NCBI RefSeq assembly: GCF_015706575.1
Contig: NW_024037059.1
Coordinates: forward strand, 33,552,129-33,616,128
Direction: 5' to 3'
Source of the DNA: Patiria miniata
Taxonomy: Eukaryota; Echinodermata; Asteroidea; Valvatida; Asterinidae
Length of the DNA: 64,000 nucleotides
Shown here: positions 1 to 11,580 of the stretch, one piece after another
Layout of the letters: each line of letters opens with the position of its first letter
How positions within the stretch are numbered: the stretch's first letter is position 1
Position numbers and translations under genes: made by a program
Notes under the pieces: generated by a model
The model's input: only the letters and a program-made list of their open reading frames with translations
What the model was told of the DNA's origin: nothing
Databases searched by the model: none

Positions 1-708
1 CATCAATCAACCATGCCAACAGAATTTAAGAAACATGTGGCATGAAGCGGGAACTAGTCTCAATTTACTGCACATTTCTCCATAGTCAAGCCACCAGACT
101 ATTGACACTGAATGAAGAGGTCAGTCTTTTCAAATAGTTGGACCATGGTTGGACATGTACCAGTCTAGTATTTAGCCCCATTTTGAAATCACTTGACTTC
201 CCTCTCATGTGCAAAATATTGAAGAAAAGTTTCCTTTAAAAATTGAATTGAGTCTGCAAACTTGGTTGGTGAAATACTGAGGACCTTTTCTTTGCCCAGT
301 GGAATTTTTGGAGGAAGTTTCTGGCTAAACTGTGGGTAAAGTTGGCCTGATTTAGTTTTGCACGTTTCAGAGCACTCCAGAGCCCTGTCTGCCCCAGAAA
401 CTTCCTCCAAAAATTCCACTGGGCAAAGAAAAGGTCCTCAGTATTTCACCAACCAAGTTTGCAGACTCAATTCAACTTGTAAAGGAGACTTTTCTTCAAT
501 ATTTTGCACATGAGAGGGAAGTCAAGTGATTTCAAAATGAGGTCTAAAGACTAGACTGGCACATGTCCAACCATATTTGAAAAGACTGACCTCTTCATTC
601 ATTGTCATTAGTCTGGTGGCTGACTGTCGGGAAATGTGTAGTAAATTAAGACTAGTTCCCGGTTCATGCCACATGTTTCTTAAATTCTTTCGGCATGGTT
701 GATTGATG
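1..708. mobile_element. Long foldback (inverted-repeat) element in intron 2 of copy B
   Basis: Bases 1-324 pair with 394-708 as near-perfect inverted arms around a 69-base loop. The outer ends are CATCAATCAACCATGCC and its complement. The left arm may extend past the window edge. No coding potential beyond arm-derived frames. Typical of a foldback MITE or a palindromic duplication. Confidence 0.8.
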
Positions 709-1116
709 CAGTACTGAAGCTGTGTTGGACTGGTTGTTTTAGGTGCCAGTCTATTTTCTTGTGTTGCATGTTTTCAATTCTTTTAAGTTTTGGGACAGTA
801 TTGAGAGTCCCAACTTTTCGGACTAGGGGTGGGGCATATGAGCCACTACATGTAGCTAGGCATGTGTCCTCTCTCCTGTTAGAATTTTTTTTTGGGGGGG
901 GGGAGATCTTGACATTTACTGCAACTATTATTATGACAAAACCTTATGTCAACGAGTACCCCACTTAAAACAATGACACCAAAGTGACCCCTCCCTCCCC
1001 CTAGAATTTGAACTCTAAATGTCGCATCATTGATTACCATCAATAGAGTGGGTAACCAATTCACCAAGTTTCACTGGTACCAAAATTCCCCCACGATACG
1101 AAACCTATCCACTTAC
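709..1116. other. Intron 2 of copy B, proximal part
   Basis: Non-coding. It contains a G10 run near 893-903 and a pyrimidine-rich stretch. The last 80 bases before exon 2 match the same position in copy A (53805-53883). Confidence 0.6.
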
Positions 1117-1361
1117 CTTCAGAGTCCTTTTCATACTTCATGCCATGTGGATGCATGGTGTAAGGTCTGCTAGCCATATTCTTGAAGTGGACAAACATGG
1201 TGTCGCCCACCTCCGCGTAGAGTATCGGGCCCAGGAAACCAAGCCATTCCGGTTTGGCAATCTCCTCTGTGTAAGTAGCGTCTGTGTACTGCTTGTACAC
1301 AGCCTTCTTGTATTTGCGTCCAATGCGGTGGGTTCCGTTAAGGAGAAAGTCTGCCTCATAA
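1117..1361 (-). CDS. Ferroxidase copy B, exon 2: domain 1, first trinuclear His pair
   Basis: Same 245-bp exon as copy A, about 98% identical, with acceptor GATGTAG|T and donor GAAG|GTAAGT. It carries the MHPHGMKY trinuclear pair. Exon 3 and later exons are not between here and position 1, so copy B continues beyond the left edge and cannot be judged complete or broken. Confidence 0.88.
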
Positions 1362-3770
1362 CTACATCAAGACAAGTCAAACAATATGGAGAATAAACAC
1401 AGAGAACGTCTGGAACGGGATGAGGCTGAATGTTCTAGTTTCAGCTACTTTGTTGGTGGTGTCCTAACCAAAGTGCGTTTTTCCCGAATCTGCCGAATCA
1501 TACCACTATTATTGGGGCAAAGAAACATTCACGTGCATGACTTAACTACCCTTGCATTACATGGTTAAGGATCAAATTTATACTTTAAAGGTTTCCACAT
1601 CGTTGAGGTTTATTTTTCCAAATTAAGCTTATTGCTTTGAATAACGCCTCCACGCATCAACTAATGTCCGCACCTCCATGGGCATGGTCTTCTCTCGCTC
1701 TAAGTATGGGTTCCTTTCTCCATGGTATACTGCCGAGTTCTCCCCCCCCCCCAAAAAAAAATCCCTACCCCCACCCAAGACACAAATCCTGGCGAAACCC
1801 AGGAGCATTTACCCTATCATAATTACAGCAAGCAATCGGGATCTCGATGTTTGTCGACAATGGGAACAAAAAGAAAATTGATTCTTCGTACCCATGGGTA
1901 TAGGCCTATTATTTAGGATTAACGTATAGCCAACTCGATCAGTAAATCAAAATCTACATATAGTTTTGGATGTTACTCGAGGAAAATAAAAGCATTTGTG
2001 ATCTGGTAACGTCGAGCGATAAATTCATGGAGTGCGCAACGGGCGTGGCCATCTGAACATTTTCTTCGCCAGGAAAAATCAACACGATCGTGACACAAAA
2101 GTAAATAGGTCGCGTTTTGACTTTTTTGCATATACAGTGAACTTTGTATCTATCGTAATGATTGAAGTTGCGTTCCCCAATGCTCTTCAAATTCGATTTT
2201 TTATTTTTCTCCAAACCGGCTAACTTTCTAAACGTTAGGTCTAACGTTATGCATTCGAAACAAAATAAGCTAATTTTCTCTGTGAACACCGAAGTTGCAA
2301 CCCTGGTGTCCCGGGACAACTGAGACTAAGACTTTATTGCTCATATACATGCAGCCTATACATGTCCCATTTTTTTAATACTGTATAAAGTTACACAATG
2401 CCTATGGTGTCGGTTATCAAGTACTACGTACTTTGTACTTTTTAAGAACTCTATACGCAGAAATTCATTAACAAAAAAATAAAAAATTACAAACACAAGA
2501 ACATAGTGGCTGCACTATAAAGCTTTATTGTGCGAAATGGCCAACGTAGCCTCTCACATAAAACTCCAGAGTTATTTTCAGTCATTATGATATAAAGGAG
2601 TCTTTCGTAAAATGAGATGTCTTTTCAGGAGCATCAAGTTACATTCACCACATATTACCCCCTTTTCTTTGGCGATGAAAACGACTTCACGCTCACTAAA
2701 CGAGGAACGCTAAAAGTATGGGATAGGTTTTTTAAAAGCCAATGATATAGTGCATCGCTTTACTTTTGATATGACAACCAATCCGGTATTGTTTTGAACC
2801 TTTTTGGAAGTCGTCGTTTTGTCAAATGACAGGCACAATAATTTATTTATTGGTGGGGGTGGAGTTGCGAGGGGCTGGGGGTTAACGAAATTGACGACAG
2901 ACAAATTGAACCCGCCAGATATCTCCCTTTTACCGACCGCCGCAGATTCGAAAAGTGTCGGACATTGATTCCCTCTCTTTCGTCATGATCAGTATCGTCT
3001 TGTGACTTGTTTACGTTCCTTCACTCTTCAATAAATCCATTTTGAAAAGGATTTTTTTTTTTTTTTAGGGGTGGACCTCGAGAATAATCTCACGGGGAGA
3101 GCAACTCTGAAATTAGGTCGGATCGGGTGAGCTATCGATGCATGAAATAAGGCCACAGCAATCAAATGAAGTCAGCGTCGTGCTCCACTGCTTGTACGGC
3201 TCGTTTCCTTTCATGCATGCACACTTCAATTGAAAATCTCCCCCTATTTCTGTCTGAATAAAATGAAGAAAAAGTATTTTATAAATCTGCCCAAGGCTTA
3301 TACATGGATCAAGTGACGTGTTTGGGTCCATCCGGGACAAATATCATGTCTCTGCTAACCACAGAACACTTATGATCACCGTTTTTGTGCTTACACCGAA
3401 AGCCTGGAATCCTTAAAAACGGGATGTGCGTTTAGTATGTCTGTGTGTGTGTCTGCATGCAGTGCGTGCGTCAGCCAAAAAGTTCCTTGCTTACCGTGCA
3501 TGCTAGTCCAGCCGGACCGGTAAACAAGTTGTGCACACATTTAAAACACTCATCTTATGAATATAAACGTCCGTGCACAGTTTCACGCTTTTATGAAAAG
3601 TTGCACAATTCATCGATATTTTAGCACAACATATCCTTACTATTACAGACTTGTTCCTCCTTCACGCAGTGGAGAACGTTACAAAGAATCTTAAATTGCT
3701 GCAGTCGTGAAGTTTATGGACCGGCCTTACGCCTACCGTTTCTGCGCTTACAGTCGGCTATAAAATAAAA
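1362..3770. other. Intron 1 of copy B, 3' part: backbone homologous to copy A
   Basis: No gene. About 2220-2320 and 2390-3380 align with copy A intron 1 at about 57000-57130 and 59505-60560, including ATCGGGTGAGCTATCGATGC (3124-3143). Positions 3640-3770 match 60650-60780. A C12-A9 tract lies at about 1741-1761. Confidence 0.55.
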
Positions 3771-4140
3771 CCCGCGCCCTGGGGGACCCTGGCTATAGCG
3801 GGGCACTAGCGGGGACCTACCCAAGGGTTTCCGAGAAAAAGGTGCCCCGCTACCCTGGACATTACCCCGGGACTGACCCGAGACTTCCAAAGGGGTTGCC
3901 CCGCAAGCCGGGGCGATACCCGGGGATTTCCAAAAAGCATGCCCCGCCGGCCGGGGCATTGCCCGGGGCTAATACATGTACCGGGACTTCCAAGCAGTTA
4001 CTCTGGGACTTACCTTCGGAAAATCACTAGCCTATATGTACATGAACGACATGCATCAGAATGCGTGGGGATTGAGAAATCAGAAAATCATGAATTGTCT
4101 AAGCGCGTGGGACTTGACTAAAGGCTACGCTTGAATAGCA
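3768..4140. repeat. CCCCGGG-rich degenerate repeat, related to 4988-5110
   Basis: Several copies of a GC-rich word of the CCGGGG type, ending in CTTGACTAAAGGCTACGC. The same opening (CCCGCGCCCTGGGGGACCCTGG type) and the same ending recur at 4988-5110. It looks like the outer end of the RecQ-bearing element, duplicated or split by the 4445-4864 insertion. Confidence 0.5.
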
Positions 4141-4444
4141 CGCAAGAGGAAACTGCTTTCCAATAGGAATTCTTAACTGGAAAAACACTCGGTAGTAGTC
4201 GAATTGTACTTGTATTTGCTGCTCCTTTATGGGTGTTTAGTCGCAATTAAAATTCTGAGAAAGATAGAACAAAAGATTTCTATATAAGTTGGTTTCTAAG
4301 CCACCTCATTGAGCAACACCGGATACGTTTTCCTAATATCAAGTCTTGCAAAGAGGTTTCGCATTTGCATATTTAGAGCACCAAACTCTCTTCTCGGTAG
4401 GTGGTACATCCATGCATTATATTCCCTTTATAATTCAAGTTGTC

Positions 4445-4864
4445 CAGGCCGGGGCAGATCCAGGAATGTTTGCAGGGGGGGGGGGGTGTTTCATCAGGAA
4501 AACAATTCTGAAACGTAGACAGGTTTTTTCTCCGGACACTTATCCTCCGAAAATCAATGAGGGGGGGGGGGGGGGGGGGGGGGGGGGGCCTCGTACCATA
4601 CTTTTAATGGGGGCGCTGTTCAAATCCGACGATAATTAACACTATATTACAGAATAGTGTACATATACCCCCTTACCAAGCTGGCTCTGTCCGTATTTTG
4701 TGCAGGCGGACATAATTAACATATTATTTTTTTGGGTGTCACAGCAGGGTGGGGTGGGGGGGGGGTTCGCATTATTTTCAACACATTTCTATGAATTTTT
4801 TTTTTTTGCACAGAGCAGGTTTTTTTTTTTTTTTTTTTCCTCCCCCCCCCGGGATCCGCGCCTG
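4445..4864. mobile_element. G-run MITE
   Basis: Imperfect terminal repeats CAGGCC..GATCC and GGATCCGCGCCTG enclose long G, C and T homopolymers (G28 at 4561-4588). TTGTC flanks both sides directly (4440-4444 and 4865-4869). Its reading frames are glycine runs, not genes. Confidence 0.5.
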
Positions 4865-5192
4865 TTGTCGAATACCTAAACTTTGAGAAAATCATATCCA
4901 TCAGTCACTGTTAATTTAGGCCTTAATGTATCACACATAAAAAAAAATCGAAAGAGAAGTTCATCATACTTATTCACTTGTCAATTGTAACCCGCACCCC
5001 GGGGGACCCTGGACTAGCGGGGACATAGCCGGGGACTTCCATATTGAAATTTGGAAACCCCCGGGTAGTCCCCGGTAAGTTTCTAGTCAAGTGCCACGTA
5101 GCCTTTAGTCAAGTCCCACGCGCTTACCCAGACACGTGACGCACTCCAGATGCTGACACGTAAAAAGACTAGCACGAGCGGCGTAGCCGCGA

Positions 5193-5557
5193 GGGCCTTT
5201 ACCATCTCGTGGAGAACGCTTAGGCCTATGTTTTTCTTCACATTTTGTCTACCGATTTGGTAGACATGCATAATGCATTACCCGTTGTGAATTGACCAAT
5301 GCAAATGCAGAATTACTAACGTAAATCAGCCGTCGTCTGGCGCCAGAAAGCACGCGCGCCATGGCGCGCACGCGTGCTGTTGCTGGTAACCGCAAACCAC
5401 CGTTAGATGATTGGTTCTTCTTCTTTCGTATGATTTGCTGACAACTATACAATTTTGTTCAGCTGATGTAGCCATGATTGGTTTATATTGCTTGATTTAT
5501 ATTACGTGAATAAATGAATAAGTGATTAGTTCCACGAGATAGTAAAGGCCCTCGTAG
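5193..5557. mobile_element. Small MITE nested in the left arm
   Basis: Bounded by GAGGGCCTTTACCATCTCGT and its near-exact complement at 5534-5557. The right arm of the host element lacks this segment, so it was inserted later or lost from the other arm. Confidence 0.5.
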
Positions 5558-5730
5558 CCTTGACCAATGCTGTCAAGCCAAGCTTTTTCCCTGAACTGTC
5601 CGGCAGCCGTTTTACCCTACTTGTCACGGCAACGTACGCCGCTAGCAGCCCCCTGGCTAGCTCCGCTTGCCTGTACTGTACTTGTCACGGCACACGTACG
5701 CCGCGCGCTTTGCCGGTACGTATACAGTAC

Positions 5731-5757
5731 CTACGTACGTACGTACGTACGTACTAC
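5731..5757. repeat. ACGT microsatellite
   Basis: About six uninterrupted TACG units, followed by TACTACGTGC. Confidence 0.8.
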
Positions 5758-6091
5758 GTGCACCCCATGCAGTAACCAATACGCAGTCGCAGTCGAGGCG
5801 AAAGACAGCCTTGACGCAACCGTCGCCAATTTCTTATGTGTTTCTTTACGTTTTCGGCCAATATCGGCCGAAAATTTCTGATGCACATATTTTACACGAT
5901 AGCCAATCACAGCCCGTGCACTTTGACCCAAACATGCATATTCATGTTACTTCGCTTCGTCTTGTGCGTGCGCGTGTTGAACGAACGATGTGTGTGTGTG
6001 ATGCGTTGTATTATACATGTACATACTGTACATAATGTACATGTACATGTGTACGTGTGTACACATTGTCGTGCTGCAGTAACCGAACAAA

Positions 6092-6478
6092 ATGGAGGTT
6101 TCAGAAGTAAGCCTAAATGGATGTCTCAATTCTGCGGCCGATAAGCTACAAATTGACGATTTTCGTCCTGAACAACGGACTGCACTTCAATACTTTCTTC
6201 AAGGACACGATGTCTTCGTCAATTTGCCGACCGGGTTCGGTAAATCAGCGATTTTTCAAGCAGCGCCGTACTGCTGTGAATTTCTTTGGCAGCTCGGCCT
6301 GCAACAAGCACGACAAGGAGGAGCGAACGTGGACGAGAGTAGTTTTTGCATAGCCCTCGTAATTTCACCCCTCACCGCCTTAATGAAAGATCAGTTGGAC
6401 TCCCTAAGTCGCAAAGGAATCAAGGCCACTGCTTTAACCAAGGATACACCCACAACTAAATGTACAGTACAAGTTTGA
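6092..6478 (+). CDS. RecQ-like helicase N-terminal fragment within the transposon
   Basis: A 128-codon frame with ATG in good context (ACAAAATGG). It shows the start of a RecQ-family SF2 helicase core: motif 0 FRPEQ (residues 24-28), Walker A LPTGFGKS (45-52; the usual third Gly is Phe) and motif Ia ISPLTALMKDQ (91-101). The DEAH box and everything after it are missing, and similarity fades before the stop at 6478. It may be the first exon of a TE-borne helicase whose later exons are gone, or a captured fragment. A donor-like GTACAAG lies at about 6469. It is flanked by the inner inverted repeats, so it probably belongs to the mobile element. Unlikely to make an active enzyme as it stands. 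Confidence 0.6.
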   Translation: MEVSEVSLNGCLNSAADKLQIDDFRPEQRTALQYFLQGHDVFVNLPTGFGKSAIFQAAPYCCEFLWQLGLQQARQGGANVDESSFCIALVISPLTALMKDQLDSLSRKGIKATALTKDTPTTKCTVQV

Positions 6479-6709
6479 CAGCTACTGAGCTAGCTTTTAC
6501 TGCGCAAACAACACAAACCACACGCACGTGTACAAAGTTTATTGACCCTTCGACTTCACGCAGTAGTGATGAATATTTATTTTATCGTCAGCCATTATCC
6601 AATGAGAGAAGACTATTTACCATAGCGCATACTTATTATCATAATGAGCAGAAACGGTTGCGTCAAGGCTGTCTTCCGTGTGACAGCTCCCACGGCATGG
6701 TTACTGTAT

Positions 6710-6766
6710 ACTGTACATGTACATGTACATGTACATGTACATGTTCTGTACATGTACGTGTACGTA
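6710..6766. repeat. ACATGT microsatellite
   Basis: Runs of CATGTA, also at about 6010-6060 and 21027-21080. The self-complementary unit can form alternating hairpins. Confidence 0.75.
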
Positions 6767-7412
6767 CGTCCGTGTGCGGATTTGTGTTAGGAGCATATCG
6801 CGCGCGCAGTACAGGCAATTCGCAAGCGGAGCTAGCTAGCCAGGGGCCGGGGGCTGCGAGCGGCGTACGTTGCCGTGACAAGTAGGGTAAAACGGCTGCC
6901 GGACAGTTCAGGGAACTGAAACTGAAAGCTTGGCTTGACAGCAACGGCTGACGGACAGTTCAGGGAAAAAGCTTGGCTTGACAGCATTGGTCAAGGCTAA
7001 GGCCCTCGCGGCTTTGCCGCTCGTGCTAGTCTTTTTATGTGCCAGCATCCGGGGTGCGTTACGTGTCCGGATGGGGTCCGGGTATAGGCGCGTGGGACTT
7101 GACTAATTAAGGCTAATTCAAGCGCGGTATAGGCGTATGTGCCAAGTTTTCAAACAAAGTAAAGTCAAATCATCGTTCCAGAATCAAGCTCTTTGTTGCG
7201 GTTTGCGGTAACGGAAGGTAAATACAACAGCCGGACAGTGATGACCAAAACGGCTGCCTTGTACCATGGACAAATCCCAAGTTAAAGTATACCCCATCAA
7301 TAAATCTCGATGGCCTTTTCAACCTCCAGACTTAATGCGACCTTTGCCCACGCTTCTCACTCGATCGAGCGGAATGGTTCTTTCCCGCGTCCGTGATCAT
7401 GCCACGCATGCG

Positions 7413-7987
7413 CCCGGTGTCACGGTCTCACTTCTCCGGCGTGCTAGCTTCTCCGAAAGGGAAATTTCGCTTCAACACGCATGCACAAAATTGCGCAGTG
7501 GTGTACATTTTGGTCAACTTTATTTGTGTGCTGAGTTCTTCGGGGTTGTACTGGTGCACGTAATATCATAGGATATTTGTATGCATAGTTACAAGGTACC
7601 AGTCAAATCCCAATAACCAAAAAAGACTTGAAATGCACATTTTATTTAAGCCGCATGGTTGCAAAAATAAAGACAAAATGGACCACGAACGAGCAAGGAA
7701 CACGGACCAAGGAGTTCGTTCTTAATTATTCCTCCATGAACACACACACATGCATGACGTACGCTGGGAACACAAATCAGAACGCTTGCAAGACCATGCG
7801 GGAAGTGTTACATAACACATTCTTGGATGTCCCTCACTGCTTGGTAATACAGCCCGAGGAAAAGTAAGCACAGCGGACACATGAGCATGAATCGTGCTCA
7901 TGTAATGTGCACTGTAACGTGCTCAACTGTCCGCCGAATCCACCTGGAGAAGCTAGCACGCCGGAGAAGTGAGACCGTGACACCGGG
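7413..7987. mobile_element. MITE with perfect 42-bp terminal inverted repeats
   Basis: 7413-7454 is the exact reverse complement of 7946-7987 (outer end CCCGGTGTCACGGTCTCACT). The interior of about 490 bp has no recognisable coding sequence. At the matching place in copy A (about 61665-61725) only about 60 unrelated bases lie between the shared flanks, so this is an insertion or deletion that differs between the copies. Perfect ends suggest recent activity. I see no exact target duplication. Confidence 0.7.
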
Positions 7988-8064
7988 ATCGCATTACGCA
8001 GGTGAAAAATTAGGGGAAATCCCGTTATGTTCCCGAGTCCGACATTGTTTTCTACTAAAAGCAT

Positions 8065-8970
8065 AATCTGTGCTCGGTCTTACAAATGTTTTTTTGTTCC
8101 TCACGAAGTTACAATATGTATGTTTTATTTCAAAGAAAAAACAAACACATTTTTTTGGCGATTTTGGGTGTCATGCAACCCTTTGGAAAAAAAGGCTTTC
8201 GTTTTGCGTCGCTTTTGCGCCTGTAACGCACAAAATATTATTTAAAGAACAACATGCGCTGCATGCGATAACCAAATTATTGACAGGCCGCAAATAATTC
8301 GAAATTTGCGAATTATTAATGCAACTAAAACGAGAATATTTTGTTCGATGTTTTATTAAAAAGTGACTAACTTTTACGTTGCTACAAAAATGTAGCAATC
8401 GGAAAACAACTCTATTTTGGGGGGTGAAACTCGAAAAAATAAATACCCAATTAATTATCTTACCCGAATCGAGGAGCCTTGTTCAGAGCGACTTTACTTG
8501 TATAGTCGGAAATAAGTCTCCTGAAACTTTTGTCTCCATATCCTATGCTTTCATAAACAGACTAACACATCCCGGCAAAATCTATCACGCGTTCATATTA
8601 TTTTCATTGTAATCGGCAAATCATTAATTATCGGAACAATGTACGACGCAAGCCTTTGAAAAAAAAGGCACTATAATTATAAAGTGATATATATGATTGA
8701 ATTTTGTGACTCGAGTACAACGTACGCCGAAAAGAGTATAACTTAAGACATCGGAAGCAAGACTCATGCGTAAACATTAAGTACAGTGACTAAAGCAAGT
8801 CAGTCATTAAGAATCCAGTCAATCAATCGACTAAAACCGACTTCACTAACAGCAGTGCAGGCGCCAACAGCAGAAGCCTAAGCTAAGCCGAACCGCAGCC
8901 GCAGATTCAGGCACGGCCTGGGATTCTGGCTGTAAAGTTTGTAAGGGGATATAACCACTGATCTCCTTAC
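8065..8970. other. Intron 1 of copy B, 5' part
   Basis: AT-rich, with no gene or clear repeat. The last bases before exon 1 lack the hairpin element present in copy A. Confidence 0.5.
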
Positions 8971-9170
8971 CTTCCCTCGTGGATGTCAGTGTTCTTGATG
9001 AGATTTCTCCCCGATGGAGCATAGTCCCACTCAATCTCCACGGCAGCCACAAAGTATTCCCGTAACTGGTTGGTAACGAAGCCTCGTGCAGACACGACAC
9101 TGCCGTAGAGTCCCACCACCAGGCAAGCAGCCAAGACCACGCGGGGCCAGATATGGACCAAACGGTGCAT
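8971..9170 (-). CDS. Ferroxidase copy B, exon 1: signal peptide and start of domain 1
   Basis: Homologue of copy A exon 1. The start is the ATG at 9168-9170, and the 66 codons plus two bases match copy A in length. The mature sequence from RGFVTNQLREYFVAAVEIEW onward is identical to copy A, whereas the signal peptide differs at several residues (IWPRVVLAACLVVGLYGSVV here). That pattern fits relaxed constraint on the leader. An in-frame upstream ATG at 9339-9341 would add 57 residues, but its frame is not conserved in copy A, so I reject it. Donor is AG|GTAAGG. Confidence 0.88.
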
Positions 9171-9825
9171 ACTTCGTGCTAAAGCTCGGTACAAGTTCTC
9201 GGAAACTGGGCCAGCACTGCAATCTGGGCAGCAGGTTTGACTGATAATTTCGCACTTAACTAGCTCAGAACACGTTACACCAGCCAGTAAGAGAAGCTGT
9301 CTCAAAGCACAGTACCAATGTGCCACCAGGCGCGACCTCACTTTTATAATATTTATGAAGCTTGCTCAGTTTCCGGTGGGTACACAAAAGTGATTGTTGG
9401 TTATGAGACAATGGATGCCAGACGTATTCTGGTGCTGTGTGTGTGCCTTTTGAGTTGCGTTTATTATGGACGTGACTCACCTGGGGTCAGAGTCGGGGTG
9501 ACGAGCTGGTTGTTGCTGCCATATTAAAGACTCGCACCCGTGATTCACCCGGAAATACCCACTCCATGGTAACATACTAACATTTACGAAACTTGAGATC
9601 CGCCAATGTCAGTTTATCTGATAGCGGATTTTAATCTTTGAACTGTTTGTGAGAGATCGTCTGGATTATGACACAAATACCCAGCTATTACTCGGTAACG
9701 AGTGCGCATTAGAGCAGAGCTGTCAGTGTCACTGGTAGTCCAAGGTTACGGACCGTTGGAGGGCTTTTTGTGTTTTGTCGCTGGTACAGTGTATAGTGTT
9801 TGTCAGACGATTTCATAATTCAGTG
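9171..9825 (-). promoter_or_regulatory. 5' UTR and promoter-proximal block of copy B, homologous to 63266-63930
   Basis: Scattered blocks match the flank of copy A in the same order, including a stretch around GAGATCCGCCAA, the words CCCAGCTATT and CGGTAACGAG, and GAGGGCTTTTTGTG. The duplication therefore includes at least 650 bp upstream of the start codon. Confidence 0.6.
9341..9348 (-). promoter_or_regulatory. TATA box of ferroxidase copy B
   Basis: TATAAAAG on the minus strand, about 170 bp upstream of the start codon, which would give a 5' UTR near 140 nt. The flanking sequence aligns with copy A, so it lies in a conserved promoter block. Confidence 0.5.
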
Positions 9826-10350
9826 TTAGTAAAAAAACACTGCAATGTTGCAAAGGAGCCATCTTTTTGAAGTTTTGAAGTTTTGAACTTTTTAATTGGA
9901 CTTACCGCTTGCCTTTTTAAACCTTTTTTTTCTGCAGTACCCGATTTACGTTTTTGTCCACGAGGCAACAGAATTTTGCATATACGAGCGGAAACGGTAC
10001 AATTATAGACAACGCAGGTTTAAAACTGACTGAACTTTAGTTCACGGTTTATTTTTATTTTTCACTTCTTTAAATACAAAGTTTTTTCTGGGCTATACTA
10101 GTTACTGTGTCCTTCATTAATTGCAGCTCTGCCCTCTACTTGGCAACCCTGCAAGGCAATGCATGTCTCAGCTCTATATCCTCATAGAAAGAACGGCTCT
10201 GGGGACGCATTTTGTGCTCCCGGAGTACGCATTATTTTTTTAGACGCCTCGCGGACAAAAAACTGAAATCGGGTACCGCAGTAAAAAGGTTCACAAAAGA
10301 CAAACGGTAAATGCAATTAACCTCATTTTTTTTCAAACAAGGTTACTACA
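9826..10350. other. Intergenic, no feature recognised
   Basis: Low-complexity T-rich tracts and a possible short hairpin around TTAGTAAAAAAACAC. I see no exon. Confidence 0.4.
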
Positions 10351-11580
10351 CTGTTAGAACATTGGGCAAAAGAATGCCCAACTTATTGCCCAAAGTTTGT
10401 TCAATAGTCAACATGAACATCTATTGCGCAATTATTACCCAACGGTCGTTGGGCAATGTCTTTACTAAATAATTAAGCAAACCACTTTCTCAAAAGTTGG
10501 TTATGTACTACTGCCCAACCCTTGGTAGGCCTAGTGTGCCTAAGGATTGGTAATTATAGGTTTCCCATTTTTCGGGCAGTAACAGTTACCCAATTGTTGA
10601 CTAACAATTTTTGCTAATTTATTGGGGAATTCAGAACGACTGCTTAAGGGCCTGTCACATTATATGCGCTCTCATAGGAGACCTTACGGCGACCATTTTT
10701 TTCTCTCATAAATTTAACAATCGCAGCGAGGACGCAAGAAAATGACAATTTTCTGTCTCAAAGAAGCTCAAGCTACGCTCATACTGTGCTCTTCTCGCGC
10801 TTACGATGCTCTCAACTCGCTCTCTAGTCTCTATGCGCTTCTGTCAAGCTCAATTACTCGATCTAGTCGCTGCCGCTGCGCTGTCACCGCACCTGCACTA
10901 CGCTCTGCTCGCTGTTGATACGTCCTAATTGCTCGCGTCGCGCTCTCTGTTCGACCAAAATACGCTCATGTGACGTCACTTGCGCTGTATAACGGTCACT
11001 TGCGCTGTATACCACGACAAAACGGTCAATACATAGTCCAGTTTCAAAAATTATTCAACAGATTCATCGCAGTCGAGTTACTTTCTCATGGGGGGGGGGA
11101 GTACATCGACTGCCTTGCGCCTAAGCTGCCTCACCCACTTCAATGTCGCACGATTCACGCTCGCACAGCGCCCGAGTTGCGTCATTAGGGCGCCCTGGCC
11201 AGAGCGCAGAGGTGTTGCGATTGTTTTGAGCATGTTCAAAGACCTTTGCGCTCATCGAAGACAATTAAGACCCTCTGGCGCCCATCTGGCGACCTATGTA
11301 GTTGTCGTTGCGATCTAGTAGTTGTTGTTGCACCCCAGCTATTTTTCAAGGACGCAGTGAGAGCGCATATAAGATCGCAGACAGTGTGACAGGGCCTTTA
11401 GTAGTTGGGATCCAGCTGTACAATAATTGGGCAACTGTGAATCCAGTTTACGACCACTTGTTGGTAAATTCTCGTACATTTTTATAAATTGTTGGGCATA
11501 AATCCATTGCAAAAGCTCAGTTGTTGGGACTTGATTCAACCAAAAAATGGGCATTTTTTATCCAACAGTTAGTTAGCACA
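10351..11580. repeat. TTGGGCAA-rich degenerate element, split by a MITE
   Basis: 10351-10645 and 11399-11580 repeat the words TTGGGCAA and TTGCCCAA many times. The two outer ends are inverted (CTGTTAG..TTGGGCA and TGCCCA..CAACAGTTAG type). The centre is displaced by the MITE at 10646-11398. Confidence 0.5.
10646..11398. mobile_element. MITE with AAGGGCCTGTCACA ends
   Basis: The ends AAGGGCCTGTCACA and TGTGACAGGGCCTT are inverted. The next 30 bp also pair (TATATGCGCTCTCA type). The interior is rich in GCGCTC words and has no gene. Target duplication is not clear. Confidence 0.65.

Larger units (their letters stand above)
5086..7112. mobile_element. Inverted-repeat DNA transposon carrying a RecQ fragment
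   Basis: Left end 5086-5202 and right end 6998-7112 are imperfect inverted repeats, sharing AGTCAAGTCCCACGCG, then AAAAAGACTAGCACGAGCGG and CGCGAGGGCCTT. A second, inner inverted pair (5556-5690 and about 6820-6995) shares GACCAATGCTGTCAAGCCAA and ACGGCAACGTACG. A helicase exon sits in the centre. This segment has no counterpart in copy A intron 1. Confidence 0.65.

Noticed and set aside
4346..4639. Glycine-rich protein
   Set aside because: Translation of a G28 homopolymer inside a MITE.
5560..6035. Overlapping plus-strand frames rich in Tyr-Val-Arg-Thr
   Set aside because: They translate the ACGT microsatellite and the inverted-repeat arm.
9171..9341. 57-residue N-terminal extension of copy B from an upstream ATG
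   Set aside because: The extension contains no signal peptide at its own start and its frame is not kept in copy A; the inner Met begins a proper signal peptide in both copies.
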